NCBI RefSeq assembly: GCF_002214185.1
Contig: NZ_CP022161.1
Coordinates: 8,377,486-8,441,485, forward strand
Reading direction: 5' to 3'
From: Streptomyces capitiformicae
GTDB lineage: Bacteria > Actinomycetota > Actinomycetes > Streptomycetales > Streptomycetaceae
Length of the DNA stretch: 64,000 nucleotides
Part shown: piece after piece, positions 47,391 to 55,688 of the stretch
Position numbering within the stretch: position 1 is the first letter of the stretch
Layout: each line of letters opens with the position of its first letter
Notes under the pieces: model-generated
What the model was told of the DNA's origin: nothing
Database searches by the model: none
What the model saw: only the letters and a program-made list of their open reading frames with translations
Position numbers and translations under genes: made by a program

Positions 47391-48215
47391 CTATCCGGGT
47401 GAGCCGAAGTTCTGGGTCCAGTAGCTGCCCGGGCCCGCCAGGCCGATGCCGATCTCCTTGAAGCCGCAGTTCAGGATGTTGGCCTTGTGGCCGGGGCTGT
47501 TCATCCAGCCGTCCATGACGCTGTCGGCGGTGCCGTACCCGGCGGCGACGTTCTCGCCCGCGGAGCTGTACTGGTATCCGACACGGGCGAGCCGGTCGGT
47601 CATGGACGAGCCGTCGGAACCGGTGTGGGACATGTTCTGGTGGTCGGCCATGTCCTGGCTGTGGTTCTGCGCGGCCTTGGTGAGCTTGGTGTCCACGGTG
47701 ACCGGCGCGCAACCGGCCTTCGCGCGTTCGGAGTTGACCAACTCCAGCACCCGGGCCGTGGGGCCGGAGGCGGTGCTGCTCGCGGCGCTGGTGGGAGCGC
47801 TCGCGGCACGCGTGGGCTTGGGCGTGCTCGGCGGCGACGTGGTCTTGGCGGGCTCGTCGGCGGTGCGCTTGGGGGTCGGACTCGCCGACTTCGAGGGTGA
47901 CGCGCTCGGGCTGGTGCGGGAGCGAGAGGGGCTCGGCTTGCCGGTGGGTTCGGCGGAGGTGGCCGGGGCGGAGGGTGTCGGGGCGGAGGGTGTCGCGGAC
48001 GCGGAAGGTGTGCGCGACGGCCGCGCGGGAGCCGCCCGGTCCGAGTCGTCCCCTCCCCACCAGGAGAACGCCACACTGCGCCAGCCGCCGAGTCCGACAC
48101 CGCTCGCCTGCGCGGCCACGGGTATGCCGATGGCGCCCACAGCCACTACGACAGCCGAGGCGATGGCTATCTTGCGGCGTTTGGAGCGTTTCTTTCTCTG
48201 GCGGTGCTTGCCCAT
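47391..48215 (-). CDS. membrane-anchored or secreted CAP-domain protein with Ser/Pro linker
   Basis: 274 residues. A very basic N-terminus (GKHRQRKKRSKRRK) precedes one hydrophobic helix (IAIASAVVVAVGAIGIPVAA) that may be a signal anchor or cleaved signal. A long Ser/Pro/Thr-rich linker (about 60-150) leads to a bacterial CAP domain (about 155-274: VLELVNSERAKAGCAPVTVD, HNMSHTG-like region, AGENVAAGYGTADSVMDGWM). ATG 48215 has a gtgagg 7 bases upstream. The domain type is the YkwD-like one, distinct from the PR-1-like protein at 43122. Confidence 0.9.
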   Translation of the reverse strand: MGKHRQRKKRSKRRKIAIASAVVVAVGAIGIPVAAQASGVGLGGWRSVAFSWWGGDDSDRAAPARPSRTPSASATPSAPTPSAPATSAEPTGKPSPSRSRTSPSASPSKSASPTPKRTADEPAKTTSPPSTPKPTRAASAPTSAASSTASGPTARVLELVNSERAKAGCAPVTVDTKLTKAAQNHSQDMADHQNMSHTGSDGSSMTDRLARVGYQYSSAGENVAAGYGTADSVMDGWMNSPGHKANILNCGFKEIGIGLAGPGSYWTQNFGSPG

Positions 48216-48675
48216 GCGTGGCCTCACTCACAAGCGACGTCGGCCGGCCTTGGCCCTGGCGAGCCGTCATTATGGGGACCCTCGCGCGCCCCGGGCAACG
48301 AACACCCGTCCGACCGCCGAGCGGCGCCGAGGAGGTCTCGCCGGGGGTGTGAGGCCTGCGGATCCCGCCGCCGTCACACGCGAACTGGCCCCCGGGATCT
48401 GGCGGGAGGTGTTCTCCCGCAGTCGCGGGCGCCGAATTCATCGAGCCGGAAGACCGGTTGAATTGGCCACGATGACGGCAAGAGCCCGATTCGTGCGCAA
48501 AAGAAAGTGGTTGTCGCCAAAAGGAAATCGGACAGCCGGGGATATGCATGCATATCCCCGGCGTGATGCATGTCACGGTGGTGTGTCGCAGGCTGGAAGT
48601 GCGGGGTTTCCCGAGAGAGCGGACCGCCGTACGGAGATTCCCGAGGCCCCGCAGTGATCCGGTCATGGAGGAAAC
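48216..48675. other. 460-bp divergent intergenic region
   Basis: It separates the CAP gene (minus) from the cupin gene (plus). It contains the 28-bp palindrome at 48535-48562 and a second dyad gtga-tgcatg-tcac at 48563-48576. The CAP-proximal half is GC-rich with several possible hairpins; I checked it for a ydaO riboswitch and did not find the conserved core. Confidence 0.6.
48535..48562. promoter_or_regulatory. perfect 28-bp palindrome
   Basis: The left half is gccggggatatgca and the right half its exact reverse complement. The centre atatgcatgcatat is AT-rich. It is immediately followed by gtgatgcatgtcac, which repeats the tgcatg core. It could be a dimer operator, two overlapping sites, or a cruciform. 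The cupin start is 114 bases downstream and the CAP start 320 bases away. Confidence 0.7.
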
Positions 48676-49041
48676 ATGACGGCAGTCACGCGGACGGATG
48701 TACCCGTCGAGATCGAGGGCAACGGCGTCGAACTGCGGATGCAGGACATCGGCGGCGACACGGAGGTCGCGTTCGTCCGGTTCCCCAAGGGAGCGGACAT
48801 GCGGCCGGCCCTCAAGGACGAGCCCGACGGCCTGTGCCAGGTCCCCCACTGGGGCTACATGTTCAAGGGCCGGCTCGTGATGCACACCAAGGAGGGCGAC
48901 AAGACCTACAAGGAGGGCGAGGCCTTCTACTGGCCGCCCGGTCACGCACCGGAAGCGCTGGAGGACTGCGAGTACGTGGACTTCTCGCCCCGCAAGGAAT
49001 TCGAGCAGGTCATCAGCCACGTCAAGTCGAACCTCGGCTGA
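48676..49041 (+). CDS. small cupin-like protein
   Basis: 121 residues, ATG with ggagg 6 bases upstream. Cupin-type strands: PHWGYMFKGRLVMHTKEGDK and EGEAFYWPPGHAPEALEDCE; the two His residues in HWG and GHAP could bind metal. No signal peptide. The upstream palindrome suggests specific regulation. Role unknown. Confidence 0.8.
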   Translation: MTAVTRTDVPVEIEGNGVELRMQDIGGDTEVAFVRFPKGADMRPALKDEPDGLCQVPHWGYMFKGRLVMHTKEGDKTYKEGEAFYWPPGHAPEALEDCEYVDFSPRKEFEQVISHVKSNLG

Positions 49042-49140
49042 CCCCCACTCAGAACCCGTGACGGATAAGGAAGTTGGCGGCAACCCTTCCCGAACCCGCG
49101 ACCGCAGATGAGTCGGAACTCCCTTTCAGGGGGCTCCACG

Positions 49141-49185
49141 CGAACCACGTGGTCCCGAACCACGTGTTCCCGAACCACGTACCTC
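49141..49185. repeat. three tandem 15-bp repeats with ccacgt cores
   Basis: cgaaccacgtggtcc, cgaaccacgtgttcc and cgaaccacgtacctc in direct succession, between the convergent cupin and PH-domain genes. The first contains the palindrome ccacgtgg. Confidence 0.8.
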
Positions 49186-49204
49186 CGGGCCGCATCGTCG
49201 TCCC

Positions 49205-49570
49205 CTAACGGGCCACGAACTGCGTGAGGATCGCCTGGACCTCGTAGATGTCCACGCCCTTGGTGAAGGTCTTCTCGATCGGTTCATGGGTGCCGGAGAG
49301 CCAGATCTTGAGCTCGGCGTCCAAGTCGAAGTGACCCGCCGTCTCGACCGAGAAGTGCGTGATGCTGCGGTACGGGACGGAGTGGTACTCCACCTTCTTG
49401 CCGGTGAGTCCCTGCTTGTCGATCAGGATCAGCCGACGGTCGGTGAACAGGATGGTGTCGCGGATCAGCAGGAACGCCGCGTGAACCTGCTCGCCGTGCC
49501 CCAGCAGACGGGCGTAGTCCTGCTGGGCCTTGCCGGGATTGACGGTGTGCGCGTTTCCGAACAGTGCCAT
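49205..49570 (-). CDS. bacterial PH-domain protein
   Basis: 121 residues from ATG 49570. Nearly the whole protein is a bPH domain: LLIRDTILFTDRRLILIDKQ, KVEYHSVPYRSITHFSVETA, ELKIWLSGTHEPIEKTFTKG. Members form oligomeric rings in solved structures; cellular role undefined. The upstream neighbour on the same strand is 37 bases away, so possibly an operon with the DUF6247-like gene. Confidence 0.88.
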   Translation of the reverse strand: MALFGNAHTVNPGKAQQDYARLLGHGEQVHAAFLLIRDTILFTDRRLILIDKQGLTGKKVEYHSVPYRSITHFSVETAGHFDLDAELKIWLSGTHEPIEKTFTKGVDIYEVQAILTQFVAR

Positions 49571-49607
49571 GCCCGGGGAGACGCACACACGGGCGCACAG
49601 GGTTGCT

Positions 49608-49883
49608 TTACGGATACGCCGCGCCACTCCTCTGCGCCTGGGAGAAGCGGGCGGACAAATCGGGGCGGCGGGTGATTTCGATGTCCCGGGCCCAGATGAG
49701 GACCCAGCTCTGCACCGGGCTCAGGGACTGCCACTCGACGGCTTTGGCGAAGGCTTCGTCCTTCGAGGCCTGCATCTCCTCCAGGCGGCCCGGAGCAATG
49801 ACGGCGAGGGCGACACGGAGGGCGTCGGGGGTCTGCTCGGGTCGGGGGATCAGCTCGCGTCCGTGGTCGGCCAGTGTCCTCAT
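49608..49883 (-). CDS. DUF6247-like small protein
   Basis: 91 residues from ATG 49883, 5 bases after ggagg. DALRVALAVIAPGRLEEMQA and SWVLIWARDIEITRR match the recalled DUF6247 pattern. Helical, cytosolic, unknown function. Located between metG and the PH-domain gene. Confidence 0.7.
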   Translation of the reverse strand: MRTLADHGRELIPRPEQTPDALRVALAVIAPGRLEEMQASKDEAFAKAVEWQSLSPVQSWVLIWARDIEITRRPDLSARFSQAQRSGAAYP

Positions 49884-49962
49884 GGTGTCCTCCAGGAGTG
49901 GCCCTGCCAGCGTATCCGGCCGGGGCGGGAGTGAGGGCAACTCCCGCGTCGCGACAGCGGCA

Positions 49963-49996
49963 GGGACCGGTGACGCCATCCGACGTCACCGGTCCC
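49963..49996 (-). terminator. terminator after metG
   Basis: gggaccggtgacg (49963-49975), loop ccatccga, cgtcaccggtccc (49984-49996): perfect 13-bp stem 24 bases beyond the metG stop. Confidence 0.9.
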
Positions 49997-50019
49997 CTTT
50001 TCCGGAGTCTGCGAGTTAC

Positions 50020-51735
50020 TTACACCGGCTCGCCGCCGAAGCGCTCCTTGTATGCCTCCAGGTCGTCCTCCGTCAGCTTCGCGAAGAGGACCGGCGGGAC
50101 GGTGAACGGGGTGCCGGCCGGGACGAAGTCCAGGGCCTTGGCCTCGTCCGCCGTGACCCAGGTGGCCGTGTCGTCCGGCAGGGCGAAGGCGGTGCGCATG
50201 GCGGCCGAGGAGGCCGGGATGAACGGCTCGGAGACCACCGAGTAGAGGTGGATGAGGTTCATCGCCGTACGGAGGGTCAGGGCCGCGCCGTCCTGGTCGG
50301 TCTTGATCTCCAGCCAGGGGGCCTTCTCCTCCAGGTAGGAGTTGCCCGCCGACCACAGGGCGCGCAGCGCGGCCGCCGCCTTGCGGAACTGGAGGGCCTC
50401 CATCTGGGACTCGTACTCGGCGAGCAGGCGGGCGATCTCCTCGCCCAGACGGGCCTCCGCCTCGCCGGCCGCCGAACCCGCCGGGACCTCGTCGCCGAAG
50501 CGCTTGCGGGAGAAGGACAGGACACGGTTGACGAAGTTGCCGAGGGTGTCGGCGAGGTCTTTGTTGACCGTGGCGGTGAAGTGCTCCCAGGTGAAGGACG
50601 AGTCGTCCGACTCGGGGGCGTTGGCGATGAGGAAGTACCGCCAGTAGTCGGCGGGCAGGATCTCCAGCGCCTGGTCGGTGAAGACACCGCGCTTCTGCGA
50701 CGTGGAGAACTTCCCGCCGTAGTACGTCAGCCAGTTGAAGGACTTGACGTAGTCGACCTTCTTCCACGGCTCGCGGATGCCCAGCTCGGTGGCCGGGAAC
50801 ATCACCGTGTGGAACGGGACGTTGTCCTTGGCCATGAACTGCGTGTAGCGGACGTCGGTGTCGACGTCGTACCACCACGACTTCCAGTCGCGGTTCTCCG
50901 GGTCCTGGTCCGACCACTCCTTCGTGGAGCCGATGTACTCGATCGGCGCGTCGAACCATACGTAGAAGACCTTGCCCTCGGCCGCCAGCTCCGGCCAGGT
51001 GTCGGCCGGGACCGGCACACCCCAGTCCAGGTCGCGGGTGATGGCGCGGTCGTGCAGACCCTCGTTCAGCCACTTGCGGGCGATCGAGGACGACAGATGC
51101 GGCCACTCCTCCTCGTGCGCCGCCACCCAGGCCTCGACCTCGTGCTGCAACCTCGACTGCAGGAGGAAGAGGTGCTTGGTCTCGCGGACCTCCAGCTCGG
51201 TCGACCCGGAGATCGCCGAGCGCGGGTCGATCAGGTCCGTCGGGTCGAGTACGCGGGTGCAGTTCTCGCACTGGTCGCCGCGGGCCTTGTCGTAGCCGCA
51301 GTGCGGGCAGGTGCCCTCGACGTAGCGGTCCGGGAGGAACCGGCCGTCGGCGGGTGAGTACACCTGGCGGATCGCCCGCTCCTCGATGAACCCGTTCTCC
51401 TTGAGCTTCCGCGCGAAGTGCTGGGTGATCTCCACGTTCTGCGGGCTGGAACTCCGCCCGAAGTAGTCGAAGGCCAGCGCGAACCCGTCGTACACCGCCT
51501 TCTGCGCGTCATGCGCCTGCGCGCAGAACTCGTCGACCGGGATCCCCTGCTCCTTCGCCGCCAGCTCGGCCGGGGTCCCGTGCTCGTCCGTCGCGCAGAT
51601 GTACAGGACATCGTGGCCGCGCTGCCGCAGGTACCGCGAGTACACATCCGCCGGGAGCATGGACCCCACCATGTTGCCCAGGTGCTTGATCCCGTTGATG
51701 TACGGAAGGGCGCTGGTGATGAGGTGTCGAGCCAT
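50020..51735 (-). CDS. metG: methionyl-tRNA synthetase
   Basis: 571 residues, class I synthetase. HIGH-type signature HLGN in [15 protein letters not shown], zinc knuckle [17 protein letters not shown] (about 145-162), KMSKS counterpart KFSTSQKRG, and helical anticodon-binding domain (about 400-570) with the expected Trp in [11 protein letters not shown]. The KFSTS form is normal for actinomycete MetRS. No C-terminal EMAP-type dimerisation domain. Start ATG 51735 with a weak Shine-Dalgarno region gggagcatcccccg. Confidence 0.97.
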   Translation of the reverse strand: MARHLITSALPYINGIKHLGNMVGSMLPADVYSRYLRQRGHDVLYICATDEHGTPAELAAKEQGIPVDEFCAQAHDAQKAVYDGFALAFDYFGRSSSPQNVEITQHFARKLKENGFIEERAIRQVYSPADGRFLPDRYVEGTCPHCGYDKARGDQCENCTRVLDPTDLIDPRSAISGSTELEVRETKHLFLLQSRLQHEVEAWVAAHEEEWPHLSSSIARKWLNEGLHDRAITRDLDWGVPVPADTWPELAAEGKVFYVWFDAPIEYIGSTKEWSDQDPENRDWKSWWYDVDTDVRYTQFMAKDNVPFHTVMFPATELGIREPWKKVDYVKSFNWLTYYGGKFSTSQKRGVFTDQALEILPADYWRYFLIANAPESDDSSFTWEHFTATVNKDLADTLGNFVNRVLSFSRKRFGDEVPAGSAAGEAEARLGEEIARLLAEYESQMEALQFRKAAAALRALWSAGNSYLEEKAPWLEIKTDQDGAALTLRTAMNLIHLYSVVSEPFIPASSAAMRTAFALPDDTATWVTADEAKALDFVPAGTPFTVPPVLFAKLTEDDLEAYKERFGGEPV

Positions 51736-51794
51736 CGGGGGATGCTCCCAGGTCGGTCGTTTTCGTGAGTCTTGAAATCCTAGCCGACATGGGT

Positions 51795-51838
51795 GTGCCG
51801 CCCGCCTCCCCTTTTGAGGGGTGGGAAGCGGGCGGCAC
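51795..51838 (-). terminator. terminator after VWA gene
   Basis: gtgccgcccgc (51795-51805) pairs with gcgggcggcac (51828-51838); an inner cccc/gggg stem closes the loop ttttga. Located 27 bases beyond the VWA stop and upstream of metG. Confidence 0.85.
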
Positions 51839-51864
51839 GGGGCGTGAGGGGCGTGAGTGGCGGG

Positions 51865-52980
51865 TTACGGGCGCCAGGTGGCCAGGAGGCCCTCGTAGAC
51901 CTCGGTGTCCGTCAGCTCGCGGGGGGTTTCGCCGGCGAGGAAGTGGGAGGTGTTGGCCGACTTCAGCTTGCGGAGGTAGTCGAAGGCCTTGTTCTCCGGG
52001 TCACCGAAGGCGACGAAGGCGAAGTGGACGGAGGGGTGGTTCTTGGCGGCGTCCGTGAGGGCCTGGGTGGCGGGGGTCTTGGCGTCCGGGGCGCCGTCCG
52101 TCTGGAAGACGACCAGGGCGGGAGCCGTGGGGTCGGCCGACTTCTGGTGCTGGGCGAGGACCTCTTCGACGGCCACGTGGTAGCTGGTACGGCCCATGCG
52201 GCCGAGGCCGTTGTGCAGCTCGTCGACCTTGTTCTCGTGCTCGGTGAGGGTGAGCTCGCCGGTGCCGTCCAGTTCGGTCGAGAAGAACACGACGGGGACC
52301 GTGGCCTCCGGGTCCAGGTGGGCGGCGAGGGCGAGGGTCTGCTCGCCGAGGGCCTGGGCGGAGCCGTCCTTGTAGTACGGGCGCATCGAGGCGGAGCGGT
52401 CGAGGACGAGGTACACCTTCGCCCGGGCGCCGGTCAGGTCCCGCTCCTTGAGTACGGCACCGGCGGCCTTGTACGGGGCGGAGAGCCCGGGGGCGCGGGT
52501 CCTGACCTTGGCGGCGGTGGTGGCGGGCTTCCCGGCCTCGGCTTCGCCCTCGGTCGCCTCCGTCTTCCCTCCAGCACCACCTGTACCGCTCTCGTCGTCG
52601 GCTGCGGGTGCGGCGACTGCGGGTGCGGCGACTGCGGGTTCGGGGGACGGGGAGGAGGACGGCGAAGGCTGGGGGGCCTCCGCAGCCTCGGGTGCTTCTT
52701 CGGCCACGGAGGGTTCCACGGCCGCAGCCACGGGCTCCGGTTCCGGTTCCGGTTCCGGCGCAACCTCCGGCTCAGCCTTCGGCGCCTTTACGGCTTCGGG
52801 CTCCGGCTGGGCCTGCGGCTCGGGCTCGACGGTCGGCTCGGGGGCAACCGCGGCCTCCGGCTCGGCGACGGGCTCGGGCTCGGTCACAGCGACCGGCTTC
52901 TCGGGCTCGGGCTCGGGCTCGGCAGCGGATTCCGGCATCTCCGCGACAGCGGGCTCGGCGACGGGCTCGGGCTCGGCCAC
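51865..52980 (-). CDS. VWA-domain protein with acidic Pro/Glu/Ala N-terminus, true start unclear
   Basis: At least 371 residues. A long PEP/EPE low-complexity N-terminus precedes a von Willebrand A domain (about 185-370) with a MIDAS motif VLDRSASM and later Thr/Asp ([18 protein letters not shown]), resembling TerY/TerF-type stress proteins. GTG 52980 is the only start-like codon in this frame, but the frame stays open 60 codons further (to 53160) with the same composition and no start, then hits a TGA at 53161-53163. The native N-terminus therefore seems lost. A 48-bp repeat lies at about 53025-53120. Confidence 0.7.
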   Translation of the reverse strand: MAEPEPVAEPAVAEMPESAAEPEPEPEKPVAVTEPEPVAEPEAAVAPEPTVEPEPQAQPEPEAVKAPKAEPEVAPEPEPEPEPVAAAVEPSVAEEAPEAAEAPQPSPSSSPSPEPAVAAPAVAAPAADDESGTGGAGGKTEATEGEAEAGKPATTAAKVRTRAPGLSAPYKAAGAVLKERDLTGARAKVYLVLDRSASMRPYYKDGSAQALGEQTLALAAHLDPEATVPVVFFSTELDGTGELTLTEHENKVDELHNGLGRMGRTSYHVAVEEVLAQHQKSADPTAPALVVFQTDGAPDAKTPATQALTDAAKNHPSVHFAFVAFGDPENKAFDYLRKLKSANTSHFLAGETPRELTDTEVYEGLLATWRP

Positions 52981-53124
52981 GGCGACAGGCTCCGGCGTCT
53001 CCGCGCCCGCGGCCTTCGCCTCGACGACCGGCTCAGCCTCGGCGTCAGCAACGACCTGGGCTTTCGCCTCGATGACCGGCTCAGCCTCGGCGTCAGCAAC
53101 GACCTGGGGGTGCCGGCACGGCTC

Positions 53125-53586
53125 GTGGTTCTCCTTCGGGCCAGGATCATAAGCCTGGCTTCAGGGACTCCACGAAACTGGGGTCAGCTCACCATCGCGC
53201 TCGGCGCGACTCCTGCCACCGCGGCTGAGAACTGGGGCCCCGTGAGCACCAACTCCACCTGGAACTGCGGTGATTACGAGAACCACGTGGTGTCCAACAA
53301 CGTCAGGTTCAAGACCTGCGTCGTCCACAACGCGAACGGCGACGCCCAGACCGTCCTGGTGGTGCAGAACAGGGCGAGCGTAGCGGTGGCGATCGAGGGC
53401 TGGCTCGAGTTCGAGGGAGCCGGGTCCGAATACACGGTCTTCTGCGCCCCGTCCCCACTCAACCCCGGTTACACGCACGGCTGTTACGGGCCCTCGGCCC
53501 AAGTCGGCAGCGCCGTCGCCAAGGGCAGGGCTCAGTTGGAGCTCAACGGCGTCTGGGACACCTACAGCCGGTATGTCTACAACTAG
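53125..53586 (+). CDS. secreted protein with disrupted 5' end
   Basis: The recognisable part runs from [15 protein letters not shown], which looks like the end of a signal peptide with cleavage before AENWGPV, to RYVYN. The mature region of about 115 residues has four Cys ([29 protein letters not shown]) and beta-sandwich character. It is otherwise unrecognised. GTG 53125 is in frame but lies in what is still VWA-gene-like sequence on the other strand, so the natural start and positively charged signal N-region are missing. Export may be lost. Confidence 0.55.
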   Translation: MVLLRARIISLASGTPRNWGQLTIALGATPATAAENWGPVSTNSTWNCGDYENHVVSNNVRFKTCVVHNANGDAQTVLVVQNRASVAVAIEGWLEFEGAGSEYTVFCAPSPLNPGYTHGCYGPSAQVGSAVAKGRAQLELNGVWDTYSRYVYN

Positions 53587-54024
53587 GCACCGTCGCAAGG
53601 CAGCACCTGAAACCGGTACTCCGTGGGCGGGAGCCCGTACGCGGGGCGGAAGGCGCGGGTGAAGTCGGAGGCGCGGGGGTAGCCCCAGCGGGCGGCGAGG
53701 GCATGGCCCGGCAGGCCGCGCAGCGCGGGGTCCGCCAGGTCACGGCGGGCGCCTTCGAGGTGTCGGCCGCGGATCCAGGCGCCGACCGTCTCGCCGGGCG
53801 ACTCCTGCTGGAAGATCCGATGCAGGTAGCTGAGGGAGATGTGATGCGCGGCGGCGACCACAGGCGGCGCGAGCTCCGGGTCGTGCAGGTTCTGCCGGAT
53901 GAACGACCGAACGCGCTCGGCCGTCCCTCGCTGCCGGGTCTCCTCCGGCAGGGCCCGCTCCATCTCCAGTACCTCGGCGAGCCAGGCCGACACCAGACTG
54001 AGTACGACCGTACCCAGCCGCGTA

Positions 54025-54114
54025 GCGTCGGCCGGACGGAGGGCGTCGGCCGGACGGAGGGCGTCGGCCGGACGGAGGGCGTCGGCCGGACGGAGGGCGT
54101 CGGCCGGACGGAGG
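54025..54114 (-). repeat. five exact 18-bp tandem repeats
   Basis: gcgtcggccggacggagg at 54025, 54043, 54061, 54079 and 54097, inside the AraC-type gene, in frame (six residues per unit). Confidence 0.95.
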
Positions 54115-54242
54115 GCGTCGGCCTGGCGGTCCAGGCCGACAAGAAACTCGGTGAGCAGTGCGCTGCGCCTTTCGTTCCCCGCAGACCCCGGCCCAGCAAC
54201 TCGCGCACCTGATGCGTTGGCTCCTGCGCATACGCCAACGGC

Positions 54243-54262
54243 TAGGGCCTGTCTCAAAGTCC
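54243..54262 (+). mobile_element. solo IS-end-like sequence
   Basis: tagggcctgtctcaaagtcc resembles terminal inverted repeats of Streptomyces IS5-type elements (gggcctgtctcaaagt is frequently seen at such ends). It lies where the AraC gene loses homology. A related sequence follows at 54703-54721. Confidence 0.45.
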
Positions 54263-54293
54263 GGCTCATTTGATCTTGTGGCAAGATCGCGGG

Positions 54294-54704
54294 ATGCTAC
54301 GACTAACCGACTTCATCATCGATTGCCCGGACACGATGAAGCTGGCAGCCTTCTACTCCGAGGTGACGGGGCTCCCGGTCAAGGAGGGCAGTAACGAGAA
54401 CTGGGCCGGTATCCAGTTCGGCGACATCGAACTGGCCTTCATCCAGGTGGAGGACTATCGCGCCCCGCAGTGGCCCGACAGCGAGCACCCCAAGCAGTTC
54501 CACCTCGACTTCGAAGTCGACGACATCGAGGCCGAACAGCGCCGCGTCCTGGCCCTCGGCGCGACCCTGCAGCGGGACTGCACCGACCCCGACGGCTACG
54601 GCTTCCGCGTCTACGCCGACCCCATCGGCCACCCCTTCTGCCTCTGCCGCAACAAGGGTGTCATCTGGACCGATCAGGGCCTGATCTGGCCCAAGCGCGA
54701 CTAG
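54294..54704 (+). CDS. VOC (glyoxalase/bleomycin-resistance) family protein
   Basis: 136 residues from ATG 54294. Vicinal-oxygen-chelate fold with two beta-alpha-beta-beta-beta modules: LTDFIIDCPDTMKLAAFYSE to VTGLPVKEGSNENWAGIQFG, and HLDFEVDDIEAEQRRVLALG to YGFRVYADPIGHPFCLCRNK. The GHPFCL end is typical. It is bracketed by two IS-end-like sequences and could have been carried or trapped between insertions. Substrate unknown. Confidence 0.88.
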   Translation: MLRLTDFIIDCPDTMKLAAFYSEVTGLPVKEGSNENWAGIQFGDIELAFIQVEDYRAPQWPDSEHPKQFHLDFEVDDIEAEQRRVLALGATLQRDCTDPDGYGFRVYADPIGHPFCLCRNKGVIWTDQGLIWPKRD

Positions 54705-54721
54705 GGCGTGTTTCGGAGTGA
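54703..54721 (+). mobile_element. IS5-type end-like sequence
   Basis: tagggcgtgtttcggagtg overlaps the VOC stop codon and precedes the transposase remnant at 54754. It is 13 of 18 identical to the motif at 54243. Confidence 0.45.
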
Positions 54722-54753
54722 GCTGAGCGGCGGCGTGTCCTGATCGGGAAGGA

Positions 54754-54895
54754 GTGAGGTCTCCGGAGGGATATTCCTCCCGCGCCATCCGCGCCCACCT
54801 GCGGCGGCGCCAGATCGCCTGCACCATTCCCGAGCCTGCCGACCAGGCCGGTCACTGCCGCAGGCGCGGCAGCCGTGGCGGCCGCCCGCCCGGTA
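54754..54895 (+). pseudogene. IS5-family transposase fragment
   Basis: SPEGYSSRAIRAHLRRRQIA then CTIPEPADQAGHCRRRGSRG and GRPPG. This is the conserved segment before the final catalytic region of Streptomyces IS5-family transposases. Both ends of the gene are missing; sequence after 54895 is unrelated. Confidence 0.75.
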
Positions 54896-54966
54896 GACGC
54901 TGTTGCCGCACGCCGGGACACTTCGGCCGGATCGGCGAGTTCGGCCCTGAACTCGCCGGCCAACTG

Positions 54967-54997
54967 GGCCCGGCTCCCGAAGTCGGGAAGCCGGGCC
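54967..54997 (-). terminator. terminator after cold-shock gene
   Basis: ggcccggctcccga (54967-54980) pairs with tcgggaagccgggcc (54983-54997) with one bulged A. 18 bases beyond the cold-shock stop. Confidence 0.8.
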
Positions 54998-55014
54998 TTG
55001 TTGAGGCGGCTCGA

Positions 55015-55218
55015 TCAGGCGGGGCGGATATTCTCCGCCTGCGGGCCCTTCTGGCCCTGGGTGACGTCGAACTCGACCTTCTGGCCCTCGTGCAGCTCGC
55101 GGTAACCCTGGCTGGCGATGTTGGAGTAGTGGGCGAAGACGTCGGGGCCGCCGCCCTCCTGCTCGATGAAGCCGAAGCCCTTCTCGCTGTTGAACCACTT
55201 GACGGTGCCCTTGGCCAT
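55015..55218 (-). CDS. cold-shock domain protein
   Basis: 67 residues: [20 protein letters not shown] (RNP1 KGFGFI), DVFAHYSNI (RNP2, Ala-His-Tyr in place of Val-His-Phe) and [18 protein letters not shown]. Single-stranded nucleic-acid chaperone, cytosolic. ATG 55218 after gaaggagac. The 5' leader contains a strong hairpin at 55307-55331. This is one of several csp paralogues expected in Streptomyces. Confidence 0.95.
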   Translation of the reverse strand: MAKGTVKWFNSEKGFGFIEQEGGGPDVFAHYSNIASQGYRELHEGQKVEFDVTQGQKGPQAENIRPA

Positions 55219-55688
55219 GACTGTCTCCTTCGAGAGGAACCGGGCCCGCGCCCTGCGCGCCCGGGAGGTGATCGCCCTGGTCCGGAGAGGCGCTGAACAG
55301 CAAGAACGCCCGTGATTGCGAATCACGGGCGAACGGGACTTCGGAACCACGACTGCTGAATCACCACGCTATACCTGCGGGACGGCAACCGCTATCGATG
55401 ATGCGGCGGCAGCAACGCCCGGGCTGTCGGTGCACGCCCCGTCATCGGCCACCGGCTACCGTCGCCGAGTGTGTTTACGCCACCCATGCGCGGCTCCAGG
55501 CCAAGGCGTGCGTCAGCACACACCTGGCCGCGCTTGTTCCCGGGCCGCGATCGTTGATCCCCGGGACGGCGTGCGGGGCTGCGAAGGCGGCTGGGACGGT
55601 GGCGCCGGTCTTGGGAGCGAGAGAGCCTGGGAGAACAGGACGCCGGGTCGGAACCCGCGTCGGCGCCGCGTGAGGAGAACGAAGCGCT
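55219..55688. other. 470-bp divergent region between csp and universal stress gene
   Basis: It contains the csp leader with the hairpin at 55307-55331, then about 350 bp in which I see no gene, RNA or strong repeat until the gaggag of the stress protein. Confidence 0.6.
55307..55331 (-). promoter_or_regulatory. hairpin in csp upstream region
   Basis: cgcccgtgatt (55307-55317), gcg, aatcacgggcg (55321-55331): perfect 11-bp stem, 89 bases upstream of the csp start. Either a leader structure or an operator. Confidence 0.5.

Larger units (their letters stand above)
53583..54284 (-). pseudogene. 5'-truncated AraC-family regulator with 18-bp repeat expansion
   Basis: The C-terminal AraC/XylS HTH is complete (ISLSYLHRIFQQESPGETVG, RASDFTRAFRPAYGLPPTEY). 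The preceding linker ATRLGTVVLSLVSAWLAEVL is typical of the Streptomyces AraC_binding_2 type of about 320 residues. Upstream, five exact copies of an 18-bp unit encode ADALRP repeats, and a frameshift separates LLTEFLVGLDRQAD from VRELLGRGLRG. The cupin sensor domain is absent and an IS-end-like sequence lies at 54243. The stop overlaps that of the secreted-protein gene. Confidence 0.7.

Noticed and set aside
43363..47424. 1353-residue plus-strand open frame opposite the subtilase gene
   Set aside because: It mirrors the minus-strand subtilase and shows low-complexity Gly/Arg/Val composition with no domain. It is a GC-driven shadow frame.
48216..48530. Cyclic-di-AMP (ydaO) riboswitch upstream of the CAP-domain gene
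   Set aside because: The long GC-rich leader before a cell-surface gene and a gcgggagaacacc segment looked suggestive. The conserved gggtgaatc and the distal cgaacccgtcagctaac core are absent on either strand.
49141..49185. Additional parS sites
   Set aside because: The ccacgtgg cores lack the gtttcac/gtgaaac arms of parS, so they are treated as an unrelated repeat.
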